This document shows positions 20,554-28,509 of a stretch of 64,000 nt of DNA, piece after piece (position 1 is the first letter of the stretch; each line of letters opens with the position of its first letter). The DNA is from Hyphomonadaceae bacterium BL14 (lineage in GTDB: Bacteria; Pseudomonadota; Alphaproteobacteria; Caulobacterales; Maricaulaceae): assembly GCA_027627705.1 (NCBI GenBank), contig CP091242.1, positions 2,750,290 through 2,814,289 on the forward strand, read 5' to 3'. A program made the position numbers and the translations under genes. The notes under the pieces are model-generated. The model did not search any database. It saw only the letters and a program-made list of their open reading frames with translations, and was not told the origin of the DNA.

Positions 20554-21555
20554 TCAGATCGTCCCTTTCGCCCACATCAGGCGCTCGCTCGACAGGGTCT
20601 CCTCCCCGTCCCAACGGTAAGCGGCGAGCAGGCCGCCTGGCCGGGCGACGCTGTAATCAAGGCAGCAGACATTCGGTGAGCGGGTGAGTTCGGGCGCTCC
20701 GTTTCTGGCGGACATCCAGTAGTGACTGAAGAAGACCGGCTTCTCGTCATCGCCATAGCTCAGGGCGCTGTCCGGTGAGCCCTCAAGGTGGGCAATGGCG
20801 TCATAGAGCGGGGCTGTGCCGATAACGGCGTCGCGCCAGCTCGACCCTTCGCTCCACCATTTGAGCCTGGCTTCCTTACGGACATGGCCGTCCTTGTCTT
20901 CAAAACTGACGTTGTCGGGCAGTTTGATCTCGGCGCCTTTGAGGATGACATCGACCGCCTCTCCAAGGGGGCGCCCGGTGTCGGCCGCTTCCTGCCAGAC
21001 GTCGCTCCTGTCTGGTCCAGCCAGCACGAGCGGATCTGCGAGGCGATCGATATGGGCTTGGCTCCAGCAGGCATGAACGGCGCGCAGCCCGGGCAGTTCG
21101 ATCCATAGGGGCAGGCTGGCGAACCACGCGAGGTCCTTGCGCATGCGGTCGCGCGCCTCTGGCCCCGCATGATACTCGCGCAGGAAGGCCACGTGCTGGC
21201 CAATATTCTTGTCGCTGCGCGCGCGCAGATGCCGGCCGGGAACCTGCGGGTCCTCCATGGAAAAATGCACCGCATTGAGCTCGTGATTGCCCATGAGGCA
21301 GACCGCTTCGCCGGCCTCGACCATGGATCTTACGGTCTGGACGACGCCCATATTGCTGGGGCCACGGTCCACGAGGTCTCCCAGGAACAGGGCCTTGCGC
21401 CCCTCACTGTGGCGCCAGATCCCGCTCATGCGGTCATAGCCAAGCTCGAGAAGCAGTCGCTCGAGCGGCGCGAGATGACCATGAATATCGCCGATCACAT
21501 CGATGCCCTGTGCGCTCGACAGAAGGTCATTCGGGTCGATGTTGGCAGGGGCCAT
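20554..21555 (-). CDS. Calcineurin-like metallophosphoesterase
   Basis: A 333-aa dimetal phosphatase. Metal-ligand motifs are GIDVIGDIHGHLAPLE (about 18-33), LFLGDLVDRGP (about 52-62) and MGNHELNAVHF (about 87-97), with HACW and HYW histidines later. The spacing fits the PrpE/ApaH-like group acting on dinucleoside polyphosphates or phosphoproteins; the substrate is not determined. It lies in the cargo region between the integration cassette and the repressor and could alter host signalling. Confidence 0.85.
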   Translation of the reverse strand: MAPANIDPNDLLSSAQGIDVIGDIHGHLAPLERLLLELGYDRMSGIWRHSEGRKALFLGDLVDRGPSNMGVVQTVRSMVEAGEAVCLMGNHELNAVHFSMEDPQVPGRHLRARSDKNIGQHVAFLREYHAGPEARDRMRKDLAWFASLPLWIELPGLRAVHACWSQAHIDRLADPLVLAGPDRSDVWQEAADTGRPLGEAVDVILKGAEIKLPDNVSFEDKDGHVRKEARLKWWSEGSSWRDAVIGTAPLYDAIAHLEGSPDSALSYGDDEKPVFFSHYWMSARNGAPELTRSPNVCCLDYSVARPGGLLAAYRWDGEETLSSERLMWAKGTI

Positions 21556-21618
21556 GGTATGTCCTCAACAGGGCGCTGCGCGGATGCTCGCGGCGCGGGA
21601 TAGTAGGTGTGGGCTCAC

Positions 21619-22518
21619 CTATCTGGCGATCTCCACCAGGATAGGGCAGTGGTCGGAGGGACGCGTTGGGCCTGTCTCGGTGAATGTGGTCTCAGCGAAC
21701 GATCCCATCACCTTGCGGGTGAAGGCGTGCTCGTTGAGCACCAGAAAATCGATGAACTCGCTGTAGCGCGGATCGCAGGCAGGACGGATGCCGGCGCCGG
21801 CGATATGAAGAGCGTAAGGATCGCCGTCATTAAGCCCGCGCCAGACCTCGTCGCCGTCCATCTCGAAGCGCCGGTTGAAATCACCCCCGACGACAACGGC
21901 GCGCCCCGAGGCGCTGCGCATATCCACCCAGTCTTCCAGAACCTCCGCCTGCGCAAAAAGGGTCGGGCATACATTGGACGTGTCGCCCTGATGGCATCCC
22001 GAAGCGAGATGCACGCTCATGATGTCGAGAGGCTCGCCCTCCGCCAGCGAGATCGCCACGCCGTGGCGCATCCGGCCTGAGCCGCGCACATCCAGCTGCG
22101 CAAAATCAGGCAGGCGCACGTGGGCAAGGCTGTCGCGGATCGCGATGGCGGTGTTCTGGGCGCGCAGGCGCGAGCCGTCATCGCGGCCGCGGCACAGCGG
22201 ATAATCGCCAGAGGCAGGGCGCTCCTCGACATGGAAGGACCAGCCCGGGCCGAACACGCGCTCGAGCGCGGCCTCGCCGTCGATCTCCTGGAGGAGCCAT
22301 ATGTCGGCATCGACCTGGCGGATGTAATCGGCCACGCGATCCAGACCGGCCTCGTCGCGCGGGGCGCAGCCTGCGCCGAACTCAGCGGTGAGGTGCTCGA
22401 TATTCCAGGCAGCGATGCGCAGCGTGGAGGCCTCACTGGCCGGCGTGGCTGTATCGGTGGGCGCCTCGCAGGCTCCCAGCAGCATCGCGGCGCCAAAGCT
22501 CAGGACAAAGCGCATCAT
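21619..22518 (-). CDS. Endonuclease/exonuclease/phosphatase-fold lipoprotein
   Basis: A 299-aa protein with a lipoprotein signal MMRFVLSFGAAMLLGAC (lipobox LGAC). It then has an EEP fold: LRIAAWNIEHLTAEFG, DIWLLQEIDGEAALERVF with the metal-binding Glu, VVGGDFNRRFE, and a final FTETGPTRPSDHCPILVEI with the catalytic SDH. The start was fixed at 22518 by GGAGG 7 nt upstream and the signal peptide. Envelope location suggests action on exogenous nucleic acid or phosphoester; the substrate is not known. Confidence 0.85.
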   Translation of the reverse strand: MMRFVLSFGAAMLLGACEAPTDTATPASEASTLRIAAWNIEHLTAEFGAGCAPRDEAGLDRVADYIRQVDADIWLLQEIDGEAALERVFGPGWSFHVEERPASGDYPLCRGRDDGSRLRAQNTAIAIRDSLAHVRLPDFAQLDVRGSGRMRHGVAISLAEGEPLDIMSVHLASGCHQGDTSNVCPTLFAQAEVLEDWVDMRSASGRAVVVGGDFNRRFEMDGDEVWRGLNDGDPYALHIAGAGIRPACDPRYSEFIDFLVLNEHAFTRKVMGSFAETTFTETGPTRPSDHCPILVEIAR

Positions 22519-22717
22519 GGGCAGGCCTCCTCTGATATCGGTTGGCTGAGCGATAGCCTCCGCCACGAAGGCGCACAACCGCCCTTCGGGCTTTCTGGCG
22601 AGCGATGCCTGTTTGCCCTGGCAGCCCGCGCGCCATGTGTTGCCATGCGGTGACAGCCAGATCCGGGGCCTCGGGTTAAGGTTTGCGCCTCGTTGAGTGC
22701 AGGCCGACAAGGGGGGC

Positions 22718-23293
22718 ATGATGTTCGGACGCCGCAGGGCTGGCACGGTCGGGCTGGTCGGGTTTCAGCAGATACTCGGTGTGGGCGGCGCGCTGACGCT
22801 GGCCAATGTCCTCAAGGATTTGATCTTCTGGACCGACATGATCCGCACCATTCTCGGGGGATGGGCGGAGTTCGTGCAGACCTGGCTGTGGCCAGTCGCC
22901 GCATTCCTGTTTGGCTGGGTGTTCGAGCTTCTACAGCTCGAGCTTACCGCCTTCTGGAAGGACTATCTGACCATCGGGCTCCTGTTCGCGGCCGGGTTCC
23001 TGCGTCATTTCTGGCTGGTGGTTCGTCGCATAGACGAGGAGGCGGACGAAGATCTGGGATTTGATGTCACCATTCCTTTCCCAGTCTACATGTCGCCTGC
23101 CTTGCGCTGGGCGCCGCTGATCCTGACGCCCCTGTCGATCGTGGCCTGGCCGGCCACCCTGGTCCTGTTTGCCGGGATGATGGTCCTGTCACGCGAGGAT
23201 GTGCGCTTTGTCATTTATGGGCTGGTGTCGATCCTGCTGCCGCTGATCTATCTTGGCCTGCTGATCGCCCTGAACGAGCTGGTTCTCAAGTAA
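22718..23293 (+). CDS. Multi-pass membrane protein, function unknown
   Basis: A 191-aa protein with about five hydrophobic segments. Two are TWLWPVAAFLFGWVFELL and LTIGLLFAAGFLRHFWLVV; the last two are WAPLILTPLSIVAWPATLVL and LVSILLPLIYLGLLIAL. A short acidic segment (RRIDEEADEDLGF) sits between. The start at 22718 follows a G-rich site. It ends 18 bp before the SUMF1-type gene and is probably co-transcribed with it. I recognise no family. Confidence 0.7.
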   Translation: MMFGRRRAGTVGLVGFQQILGVGGALTLANVLKDLIFWTDMIRTILGGWAEFVQTWLWPVAAFLFGWVFELLQLELTAFWKDYLTIGLLFAAGFLRHFWLVVRRIDEEADEDLGFDVTIPFPVYMSPALRWAPLILTPLSIVAWPATLVLFAGMMVLSREDVRFVIYGLVSILLPLIYLGLLIALNELVLK

Positions 23294-23311
23294 GACAGGA
23301 CAGGGCAGATC

Positions 23312-24040
23312 ATGGGGTTGTTCAATCGGCGCACATTGATCCTGCCGCGCATGGTGCGCATCAAGCCGGGCCGGTTTATTATGGGCTCGCCGGAAAGCGA
23401 GACCGCATACCGCGACTCTGAATCCCCCCAGCATGAGGTGAAGATCGATTACGCCTTCGAGGTGGGCAAATATCCTGTGACCTTTCGCGAATGGGATTCA
23501 GCGGCGCGCCTTGGAGCCTGTGAAGGATACCTTCCGCCCGATAGGGGGTGGGGCCGGGGCTGGAAGCCGGTTATCAATGTGAGCTGGGAGGACGCGCAGG
23601 CCTATATTCGTTTCCTCAATGAGCGCACGGGCCGACGCTATCGCCTGCTGACGGAGGCCGAGTGGGAGTATTGCTGCCGGGCGGGCACGACGACGGCCTA
23701 CGCTTTTGGCGATACTCTCACCAGCCGCAAGCAGGGTGTCGTTTTCAGCTATAACCGGACGGTTGAGGTCAGGCACCTCTGGGCCAACAAATGGGGGCTC
23801 GTGAGCATGCATGGCAATGTGTTTGAGTGGGTCGAGGACTGCTGGAATGACAGCTATGAGGGCGCGCCATCGGACGGCTCTGAACGCACAACCGGGAATT
23901 GCTCTATCCGCGTCTACCGCGGCGGTTCGTGGTTCAACTTTCCGCTGTTCCTGCGCTCCGCGTCCCGCGGCAGGAACGCGTCTGGCTACCGGAAATTCCC
24001 GCACGTCGGGTTCCGTCTTGCGAGGACGCTTCCCGATTAG
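23312..24040 (+). CDS. SUMF1/FGE-fold protein, candidate DGR variable protein
   Basis: A 242-aa C-type-lectin-like formylglycine-generating-enzyme fold. It shows IKPGRFIMGSPESETAYRDS (about 18-37), VGKYPVTFREWD, VINVSWEDAQAYIRFLNE, YRLLTEAEWEYCCRAGT, and MHGNVFEWVEDCW (about 165-177). The end is VYRGGSWFNF...LRSASRGRN...GFRLARTLP. The family's LRSA.R.R scaffold is kept, but the positions that are usually Asn are varied (F208, F213, S218, G220, G225, Y226, F229, H231) and are nearly all NNC codons. That is the footprint of adenine-directed retroelement diversification. No secretion signal is seen. True sulfatase activation is unlikely without the active-site cysteines, which I could not confirm. 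Confidence 0.85.
   Translation: MGLFNRRTLILPRMVRIKPGRFIMGSPESETAYRDSESPQHEVKIDYAFEVGKYPVTFREWDSAARLGACEGYLPPDRGWGRGWKPVINVSWEDAQAYIRFLNERTGRRYRLLTEAEWEYCCRAGTTTAYAFGDTLTSRKQGVVFSYNRTVEVRHLWANKWGLVSMHGNVFEWVEDCWNDSYEGAPSDGSERTTGNCSIRVYRGGSWFNFPLFLRSASRGRNASGYRKFPHVGFRLARTLPD
23906..24025 (+). other. Candidate DGR variable region (VR)
   Basis: This stretch, codons about 199-238 of the SUMF1-type gene, has eleven NNC codons at positions where family members usually carry Asn (AAC/AAT) or Ile (ATC), while the intervening scaffold codons are conserved. The template repeat and reverse transcriptase expected for a DGR are not in the window. Confidence 0.5.
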
Positions 24041-24047
24041 GGAAGCG
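24027..24047. repeat. Perfect hairpin directly after the variable region
   Basis: CGCTTCCC (24027-24034) and GGGAAGCG (24040-24047) form an 8-bp stem with loop GATTA. It overlaps the stop codon (24038-24040) of the SUMF1-type gene. DGR targets often have such a hairpin/cruciform just after the VR. There is no U-tract at its base, so it is a poor terminator. Confidence 0.6.
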
Positions 24048-24093
24048 GTTAACTGTTGGCTTTTTTACCTGTTTACCTGTGGCCATGACGAGA

Positions 24094-24132
24094 GGGGGCG
24101 CTGAAGCGCTGAGTGTGGGCGTAAGCGCCCCC
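24094..24132. repeat. GC-rich inverted repeat before the repressor gene
   Basis: GGGGGCGC (24094-24101) and GCGCCCCC (24125-24132) pair over a 23-nt loop. A direct repeat TTTACCTG (24064-24079) lies upstream. It sits between the convergent SUMF1-type and repressor genes and could end one of the transcripts. Confidence 0.4.
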
Positions 24133-24219
24133 GTCCCGCAAATCGTGTCGCCGGTTCGGGCAATAAGCCGCTGACCAGCAGGCAGCGCGCCCGCGCGACA
24201 TGGACCTCAAACCAGGACG

Positions 24220-24924
24220 TCACAGTCGCCTTGCAGCCCATATCACCCGCCCGACGATATTGACCTCCTCGGCGTCGCGCTCATAGGTGCGGTATTCGGG
24301 ATTGACCGAGTGGATGATGACGCGCGGCGGTTCGGAGTGGGCGATGTGCTCGACGCGCTTGGCTACCAGACCCATGCCATCCCAGACCACGAAGATGCCT
24401 GGCGGCACGGGGATGCGCTGGCTGGTGTCGATGAGGATGCGGTCGCCGGATGACAGCACCGGCTCCATGGAATCCCCATCGATCGTGATCATGCGCAGGT
24501 CTGCTGCGCGCGCGCGGAACTCATGTCGGATGAGAGGGTCGGGTAGGAGCCAGGTCTCGCTCGCCTCCTCGAGCCCCTCGTTGATCGCGCCGGGACCGGC
24601 TGAGGCGCGCACATCGATCTCGGCGATGGGCGAGAACCCTTCAGGATAGACAAGCTCGCGTCTCGCGGCCCGGCGCGGCTCGCGTTCGCCATGGCCGGCG
24701 CGCCGGGGGAGCCTGCGGGCATTGCGCAGGCTGTCCTCGCTGACGCCGAACAGCTCCGCCAGTCCCTCGCGCACGTCCTCGGGCAGGACCTTGGGTGAGC
24801 CGCGATAGATGTACTGGTGCAGATAGGCCGCGTTGCGCCCGATCGCGAGCGAGGCGTTCTTCAGGTCCGTGCCCTTGTCCTCGATGAGGTTGAGCACCCG
24901 GATCCGGATGGGATCGAGCTCCAT
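24220..24924 (-). CDS. S24/LexA-type phage repressor (CI-like)
   Basis: A 234-aa repressor. An N-terminal helix-turn-helix (about 1-65; DLKNASLAIGRNAAYLHQYI) is joined to a C-terminal S24 peptidase/dimerisation domain. The catalytic serine is in TIDGDSMEP (about 151-159) and the lysine in GLVAKRVEH. Self-cleavage in response to RecA would allow SOS induction (family knowledge). It is divergent from the Cro-like gene across a 90-bp interval holding repeated GATAGGAA/TTCCTATC elements. It probably maintains lysogeny. Confidence 0.92.
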   Translation of the reverse strand: MELDPIRIRVLNLIEDKGTDLKNASLAIGRNAAYLHQYIYRGSPKVLPEDVREGLAELFGVSEDSLRNARRLPRRAGHGEREPRRAARRELVYPEGFSPIAEIDVRASAGPGAINEGLEEASETWLLPDPLIRHEFRARAADLRMITIDGDSMEPVLSSGDRILIDTSQRIPVPPGIFVVWDGMGLVAKRVEHIAHSEPPRVIIHSVNPEYRTYERDAEEVNIVGRVIWAARRL

Positions 24925-24948
24925 CGCGCTAACTCCCTGTCACTGTTA

Positions 24949-25013
24949 GATAGGAAATATACAACATCTTCCAATTGACGCAAGTGCGACCGATTGATTA
25001 GATGCTTCCTATC
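24949..25013. promoter_or_regulatory. Divergent repressor/Cro control region
   Basis: GATAGGAA (24949-24956) and its inverse TTCCTATC (25006-25013) flank the interval; a third copy of TTCCTATC lies at 25248-25255. Rightward, TTGACG (24975-24980) and TAGATG (24999-25004) are spaced 18 bp. Leftward, TTGCGT and TATATT are spaced 16 bp. The repeats overlap both promoters and are likely repressor operators. Confidence 0.55.
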
Positions 25014-25241
25014 ATGACGAGTCTCACCGATCAGTTCCGCGCCCGGGTCGACGCCTTTCTGGAGGCGACCGGGTTCAAGCCCACCGAGTTCGGCCGTCAG
25101 GCCGTGGGGGACCCGTCTTTCGTTCTGGGACTGCGCAGGGGGCGGTCTCCGACGCTGGCCACGGCTGACCGGGTGCTGGCGTTCATCACGCAGGTCGAAG
25201 CGGCTGAAGCGCGCCGCCACGCCAATAGGACAAGACGATGA
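25014..25241 (+). CDS. Small Cro-like regulator
   Basis: A 75-aa protein MTSLTDQFRARVDAFLEATG, then FKPTEFGRQAVGDPSFVLGL and RRGRSPTLATADRVLAFI. A helix-turn-helix reads across TEFGRQAVGDPSFVLGLRRGRSP (about 23-45). An ATG at 25002 is an alternative start, but it lies in the putative -10 element. With the start at 25014 the mRNA could be leaderless. The position opposite the repressor gives the Cro assignment. Confidence 0.65.
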   Translation: MTSLTDQFRARVDAFLEATGFKPTEFGRQAVGDPSFVLGLRRGRSPTLATADRVLAFITQVEAAEARRHANRTRR

Positions 25242-25450
25242 CAGATATTCCTATCAGACATCTCCACCAGGTCGATCTGGCGCGCCGCTGGAAGCTGTCG
25301 CCGCGCACACTGGAGCGCTGGCGCTGGCTGGGGTGCGGGCCTGCCTATCTGAAAGTGGGCGGGCGGGTGCTCTACCGGCTGGAGGATGTGGAGGCCTATG
25401 AGGCCGCCAGCATCAACGCGTGCGCAGCGCCTCAGGGCGGTGCCTCATGA
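25238..25450 (+). CDS. MerR/AlpA-like helix-turn-helix protein (excisionase-like)
   Basis: A 70-aa winged-helix protein. Its core VDLARRWKLSPRTLERWRWL, followed by GCGPAYLKVGGRVLYRLEDVEAYE, is the typical HTH_17/excisionase fold. It might control excision with the serine recombinase or early genes. ATGA overlap with the previous gene; an element matching the repressor-operator motif lies within its first codons (25248-25255). Confidence 0.75.
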   Translation: MTDIPIRHLHQVDLARRWKLSPRTLERWRWLGCGPAYLKVGGRVLYRLEDVEAYEAASINACAAPQGGAS

Positions 25451-25785
25451 GCGCGCCAGCCATACGGCGTCCTGCCGGTGCGATCAGCGATGTGGAGCTG
25501 TGCGCGTGGATCGCGCAGGCCGAGCCGGGCGCCTGGCTGGAATACCATCGCGGCTTTCTGGTCATCGACGCCATGGCGGGCATCTCGAAGCTGCCTGGGC
25601 CTGACCGGCGACGTCTTGAAGCGCTCGCCGCAGCCGCCCATCGCGCCTTCCATGAAGGCCTCGTCCATCTCGTCCAGGTGCGCATCGTGCCTGACTGCTT
25701 TGCCTATGTCGCCATCGCAAGGCCGCGCCCGGCCGCTGCGCCGGTGCGTCTCAACACGCTGCTGGCGCTGAGCGAGGCCGCATGA
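25447..25785 (+). CDS. Hypothetical early phage protein
   Basis: A 112-aa protein beginning MSAPAIRRPAGAISDVELCA. It contains the phage-common pattern WIAQAEPGAWLEYHRGFLVID (about 21-41) and a C-terminal VRIVPDCFAYVAIARP. No function known. Start chosen for the ATGA overlap with the AlpA-like gene. Confidence 0.7.
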   Translation: MSAPAIRRPAGAISDVELCAWIAQAEPGAWLEYHRGFLVIDAMAGISKLPGPDRRRLEALAAAAHRAFHEGLVHLVQVRIVPDCFAYVAIARPRPAAAPVRLNTLLALSEAA

Positions 25786-25808
25786 CCCCCCAACACAGGA
25801 GACCTTTC

Positions 25809-26297
25809 ATGGTTGATCACGCCAACGCGCCAGGTCTTGACGATCTGGCCAGCCTCTCGCGCGGGGAGATCGCGGCGCTTCCCGCCGCAATGCTCGCAGA
25901 CCTCCAGGGAGAGCTCGCCGCGGCGTCTGCCCGTCTCAAGACGCTGTCCAGCCGCCTCACCGGAGCCCTTGAGGCGCGCTATGGCGCACGCGCGCTCGAG
26001 GCCCTGCGCTGCGATGACCGCGATACGGGCACGGTCCGGCTGGACGATGAGGGCCTCACCGTCATCGCCGATCTGCCCAAGCGGGTGGAATGGGATCAGG
26101 CAAAGCTTGCCCGCATCGCCGCCAATATCGCCGCCTCCGGCGAGGACCCGGGCGAGTTCATCGACACGAAGCTGTCGGTCTCCGAGCGCAGGTACGCCGC
26201 CCTGCCTCAGGCCTGGCGCAAGGGGTTCGAGCCCGCGCGCACCGTGAAGACCGGCGCGCTGAAAATCGTGATCGTCCTACAGGGGCGTAGCCAATGA
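25809..26297 (+). CDS. Hypothetical early phage protein
   Basis: A 162-aa protein with an N-terminal coiled coil (about 15-60, LADLQGELAAASARLKTLSS) and a C-terminal part with DEGLTVIADLPKRVEWDQAKL and ERRYAALPQAWRKGFEPART. The start ATG at 25809 has AGGAG 8 nt upstream; an ATG at 25782 that overlaps the previous stop is an alternative. No function assigned. It overlaps the next gene by 4 bp. Confidence 0.7.
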   Translation: MVDHANAPGLDDLASLSRGEIAALPAAMLADLQGELAAASARLKTLSSRLTGALEARYGARALEALRCDDRDTGTVRLDDEGLTVIADLPKRVEWDQAKLARIAANIAASGEDPGEFIDTKLSVSERRYAALPQAWRKGFEPARTVKTGALKIVIVLQGRSQ

Positions 26298-27133
26298 GCG
26301 CACTGGCCCCCCTCAACCAGACGATCGAAGGCCTCCCGGGCCTGGTTGACCGCGCCGCAGCCATGCTGGCCGGCGCCAAGACGGCCGCCGAGGTGCTCGA
26401 GGCGCGCGAGGTTGCCGGGCTCATCTACGATGCGGCAAAGCGTGCGGCCAGGTTGAGCCTCGCCAAAACCGCCCATGATGAGCTGATCGCCGCCGCCCAT
26501 CGCGCACAGGCTGATGCGCTCGAGATCGAGGCCGCGGCCAAGCGGCGCCTCGCCGATGAATACGACGCCGCGCAGGCGCGCGGGGAAGTGGCTGTCGGCC
26601 GCCCGAAAAGTCTCGCAGACGGCAAGAGTTTGCAGCCCACCGTATCCGACCTTGGTCTCCGGCATGACCAGATCCACGACGCCCGCCTGATCCGTGACGC
26701 GGAAGCCGCCGACCCGGGCCTTGTGCGCCGCACCCTCGATGAGCGGCTTGCGCGCGGCGAGGAGCCGACGCGGTCTGCGGTTCGCCGTGCCGCGCAAGAT
26801 CGTCTTCAGCGCTCGCTCGACCGGCTCCAGCGCGTCCAGGAGAGCGTCCGGCGCCTTGAGGAGGATCGCCCGCCGCCACTGACCCCTGAGCAGAGAGCCC
26901 GCCAGGTCGCGGTGTTCGGCACGCCAGAGGATCGCGCCATTCACGAGCGCCTCGTCGAGATCGTCGAGCGCATCGATGAGCAACCAAGCCCCGCGGAGGC
27001 GGTGCGCCGCATCCCTCCGGCCTCACGCCATGCCGTCGAAACCGCGCCCATCCGGCGCGCGGCGGCCTGGCTCACCGACTTCACCACATTCTACGAACAG
27101 GAGGCCCAGAATGGGACAGATGCGACTGAATGA
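26294..27133 (+). CDS. Phage protein with ParB/KorB-like helical region
   Basis: A 279-aa, strongly helical protein. The segment SDLGLRHDQIHDARLIRDAE, followed by AADPGLVRRTLDERLARGEEPT, resembles a helix-turn-helix region found in phage and plasmid proteins of unknown role. Residues about 65-100 are Ala-rich. It may bind DNA. Overlaps its neighbours at both ends. Confidence 0.65.
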   Translation: MSALAPLNQTIEGLPGLVDRAAAMLAGAKTAAEVLEAREVAGLIYDAAKRAARLSLAKTAHDELIAAAHRAQADALEIEAAAKRRLADEYDAAQARGEVAVGRPKSLADGKSLQPTVSDLGLRHDQIHDARLIRDAEAADPGLVRRTLDERLARGEEPTRSAVRRAAQDRLQRSLDRLQRVQESVRRLEEDRPPPLTPEQRARQVAVFGTPEDRAIHERLVEIVERIDEQPSPAEAVRRIPPASRHAVETAPIRRAAAWLTDFTTFYEQEAQNGTDATE

Positions 27134-27608
27134 TGTTGTCGCCGAGATTGTCGGCGGGGTGATCGCCGGTCACGCGATCAACAAGCGCCAGGCGGCTGTC
27201 GACCGCTGGGACGACATTGATGCCGACGGCCAGTATCTCGCCGGGATCGACGGTGTCGTGGCCCGGATCGACCAGCGCGCCCGCAGACTCAGGCTCAAGG
27301 CGGAGCGGTTGCCCACGCCCGGACAGCCGCTGCTGCCCTTCCAGCTGCCCGTGGCCGTGGCCATGGATCTTGAAGGCACGACGCTTGTGGCCACGCGCCA
27401 GTTGACGCGGGAAGGTTTCGAGCGGGCCATCGAGATCCGCCGTTTGCAGATCACGAACGATCAACATGCGCTGCGTGAATGGCGCAATGCGCTGCGCCAG
27501 GCAGACCGGTTCTGGGCCGCAAACCCGAGCTGGAGCTTCGGCGAGTGTCTTGATGCGATCGTCGCGCAGAGCGCCGTAATCGGTCTACCGCAAGGGGGTG
27601 CGCAATGA
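27111..27608 (+). CDS. Hypothetical early phage protein
   Basis: A 165-aa protein, MGQMRLNDVVAEIVGGVIAG at the N-terminus. Its middle has GQPLLPFQLPVAVAMDLEGT, and the C-terminus RQADRFWAANPSWSFGECLD. Start fixed by AGGAGG upstream of 27111; it overlaps the previous gene by 23 bp. Function unknown. Confidence 0.7.
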   Translation: MGQMRLNDVVAEIVGGVIAGHAINKRQAAVDRWDDIDADGQYLAGIDGVVARIDQRARRLRLKAERLPTPGQPLLPFQLPVAVAMDLEGTTLVATRQLTREGFERAIEIRRLQITNDQHALREWRNALRQADRFWAANPSWSFGECLDAIVAQSAVIGLPQGGAQ

Positions 27609-28492
27609 CCGGCGCGCTTCCCATTATCACCGCCGATCAGCGTCTCGCCGAGCAACGTGGCGTCAAGGGTGTGATCTTCGGCAGGTCCGGGATCGGCAAG
27701 ACCTCGCTTCTCTGGACGCTTGATCCCGCCACCACGCTCTTCATTGACCTGGAGGCGGGCGACCTCGCCATCGAGGGCTGGCCCGGCGACAGCGTCCGGC
27801 CGCGCACATGGGCCGAATGCCGTGATTTCGCGGTTTTCATCGGCGGACCCAATCCCGCGCTGCGCGACGATCAGGTCTACAGCGCCGCCCATTTCGCGGC
27901 GGTGCGCGAGCGCTTCGGCGATCGGGCGGCGCTCGACCGCTACCACACGGTCTTCATCGACTCGATCACTGTCGCGGGGCGGCTCTGCTTCCAGTGGTGC
28001 AAGGGTCAGCCAGAGGCTTTCTCGGACAAGACCGGCAAGCCTGATGTCCGCGGCGCCTACGGCCTGCACGGCCGCGAGATGATCGCGTGGCTCACCCACC
28101 TGCAGCACACGCGGGCGAAGAATGTCTGGTTCGTCGGGATCCTCGACGAGAAGCTCGACGACTTCAACCGCAAGGTTTTCGTGCCGCAGATCGACGGCTC
28201 GAAGACCGGCCTCGAGCTGCCGGGCATCGTCGATCAGGTCATCACCATGGCCGAGATCAAGGGCGAGGATGGCAAGCTGCAGCGCGGCTTTGTCTGCCAG
28301 ACCCTCAACCAGTGGGGCTATCCCGCCAAGGATCGCTCCGGACGGCTTGATCTGCTGGAGACCCCGCATCTTGGCCGCCTGATGGAGAAGATCCGAGGGC
28401 CCGTCGCGCCAGCGCTCAAGCGCCTGACCTACCAGCCGCCAAGCCTTCCCGCGCCGCCCACCGACGCTTCCACCCCTTCTGAAAACACCTGA
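27605..28492 (+). CDS. Sak4-like phage AAA ATPase (recombination)
   Basis: A 295-aa RecA-fold ATPase of the AAA_24/Sak4 type. Walker A is VIFGRSGIGKTSLLW (about 24-38), and Walker B is HTVFIDSITV (about 117-126). A conserved GLHGREMIAWLTHLQH and DEKLDDFNRKVFVPQIDGSK follow. Sak4 proteins promote single-strand annealing with phage SSBs. The next gene encodes an SSB-like protein, fitting that pairing. ATGA overlap upstream. Confidence 0.8.
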   Translation: MTGALPIITADQRLAEQRGVKGVIFGRSGIGKTSLLWTLDPATTLFIDLEAGDLAIEGWPGDSVRPRTWAECRDFAVFIGGPNPALRDDQVYSAAHFAAVRERFGDRAALDRYHTVFIDSITVAGRLCFQWCKGQPEAFSDKTGKPDVRGAYGLHGREMIAWLTHLQHTRAKNVWFVGILDEKLDDFNRKVFVPQIDGSKTGLELPGIVDQVITMAEIKGEDGKLQRGFVCQTLNQWGYPAKDRSGRLDLLETPHLGRLMEKIRGPVAPALKRLTYQPPSLPAPPTDASTPSENT

Positions 28493-28509
28493 ACAAGGAG
28501 AGCCCAGCC

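Noticed and set aside
24041..24219. DGR template repeat next to the variable region
   Set aside because: Looked for an AAC-rich copy of 23906-24025 here and elsewhere in the window; none seen.
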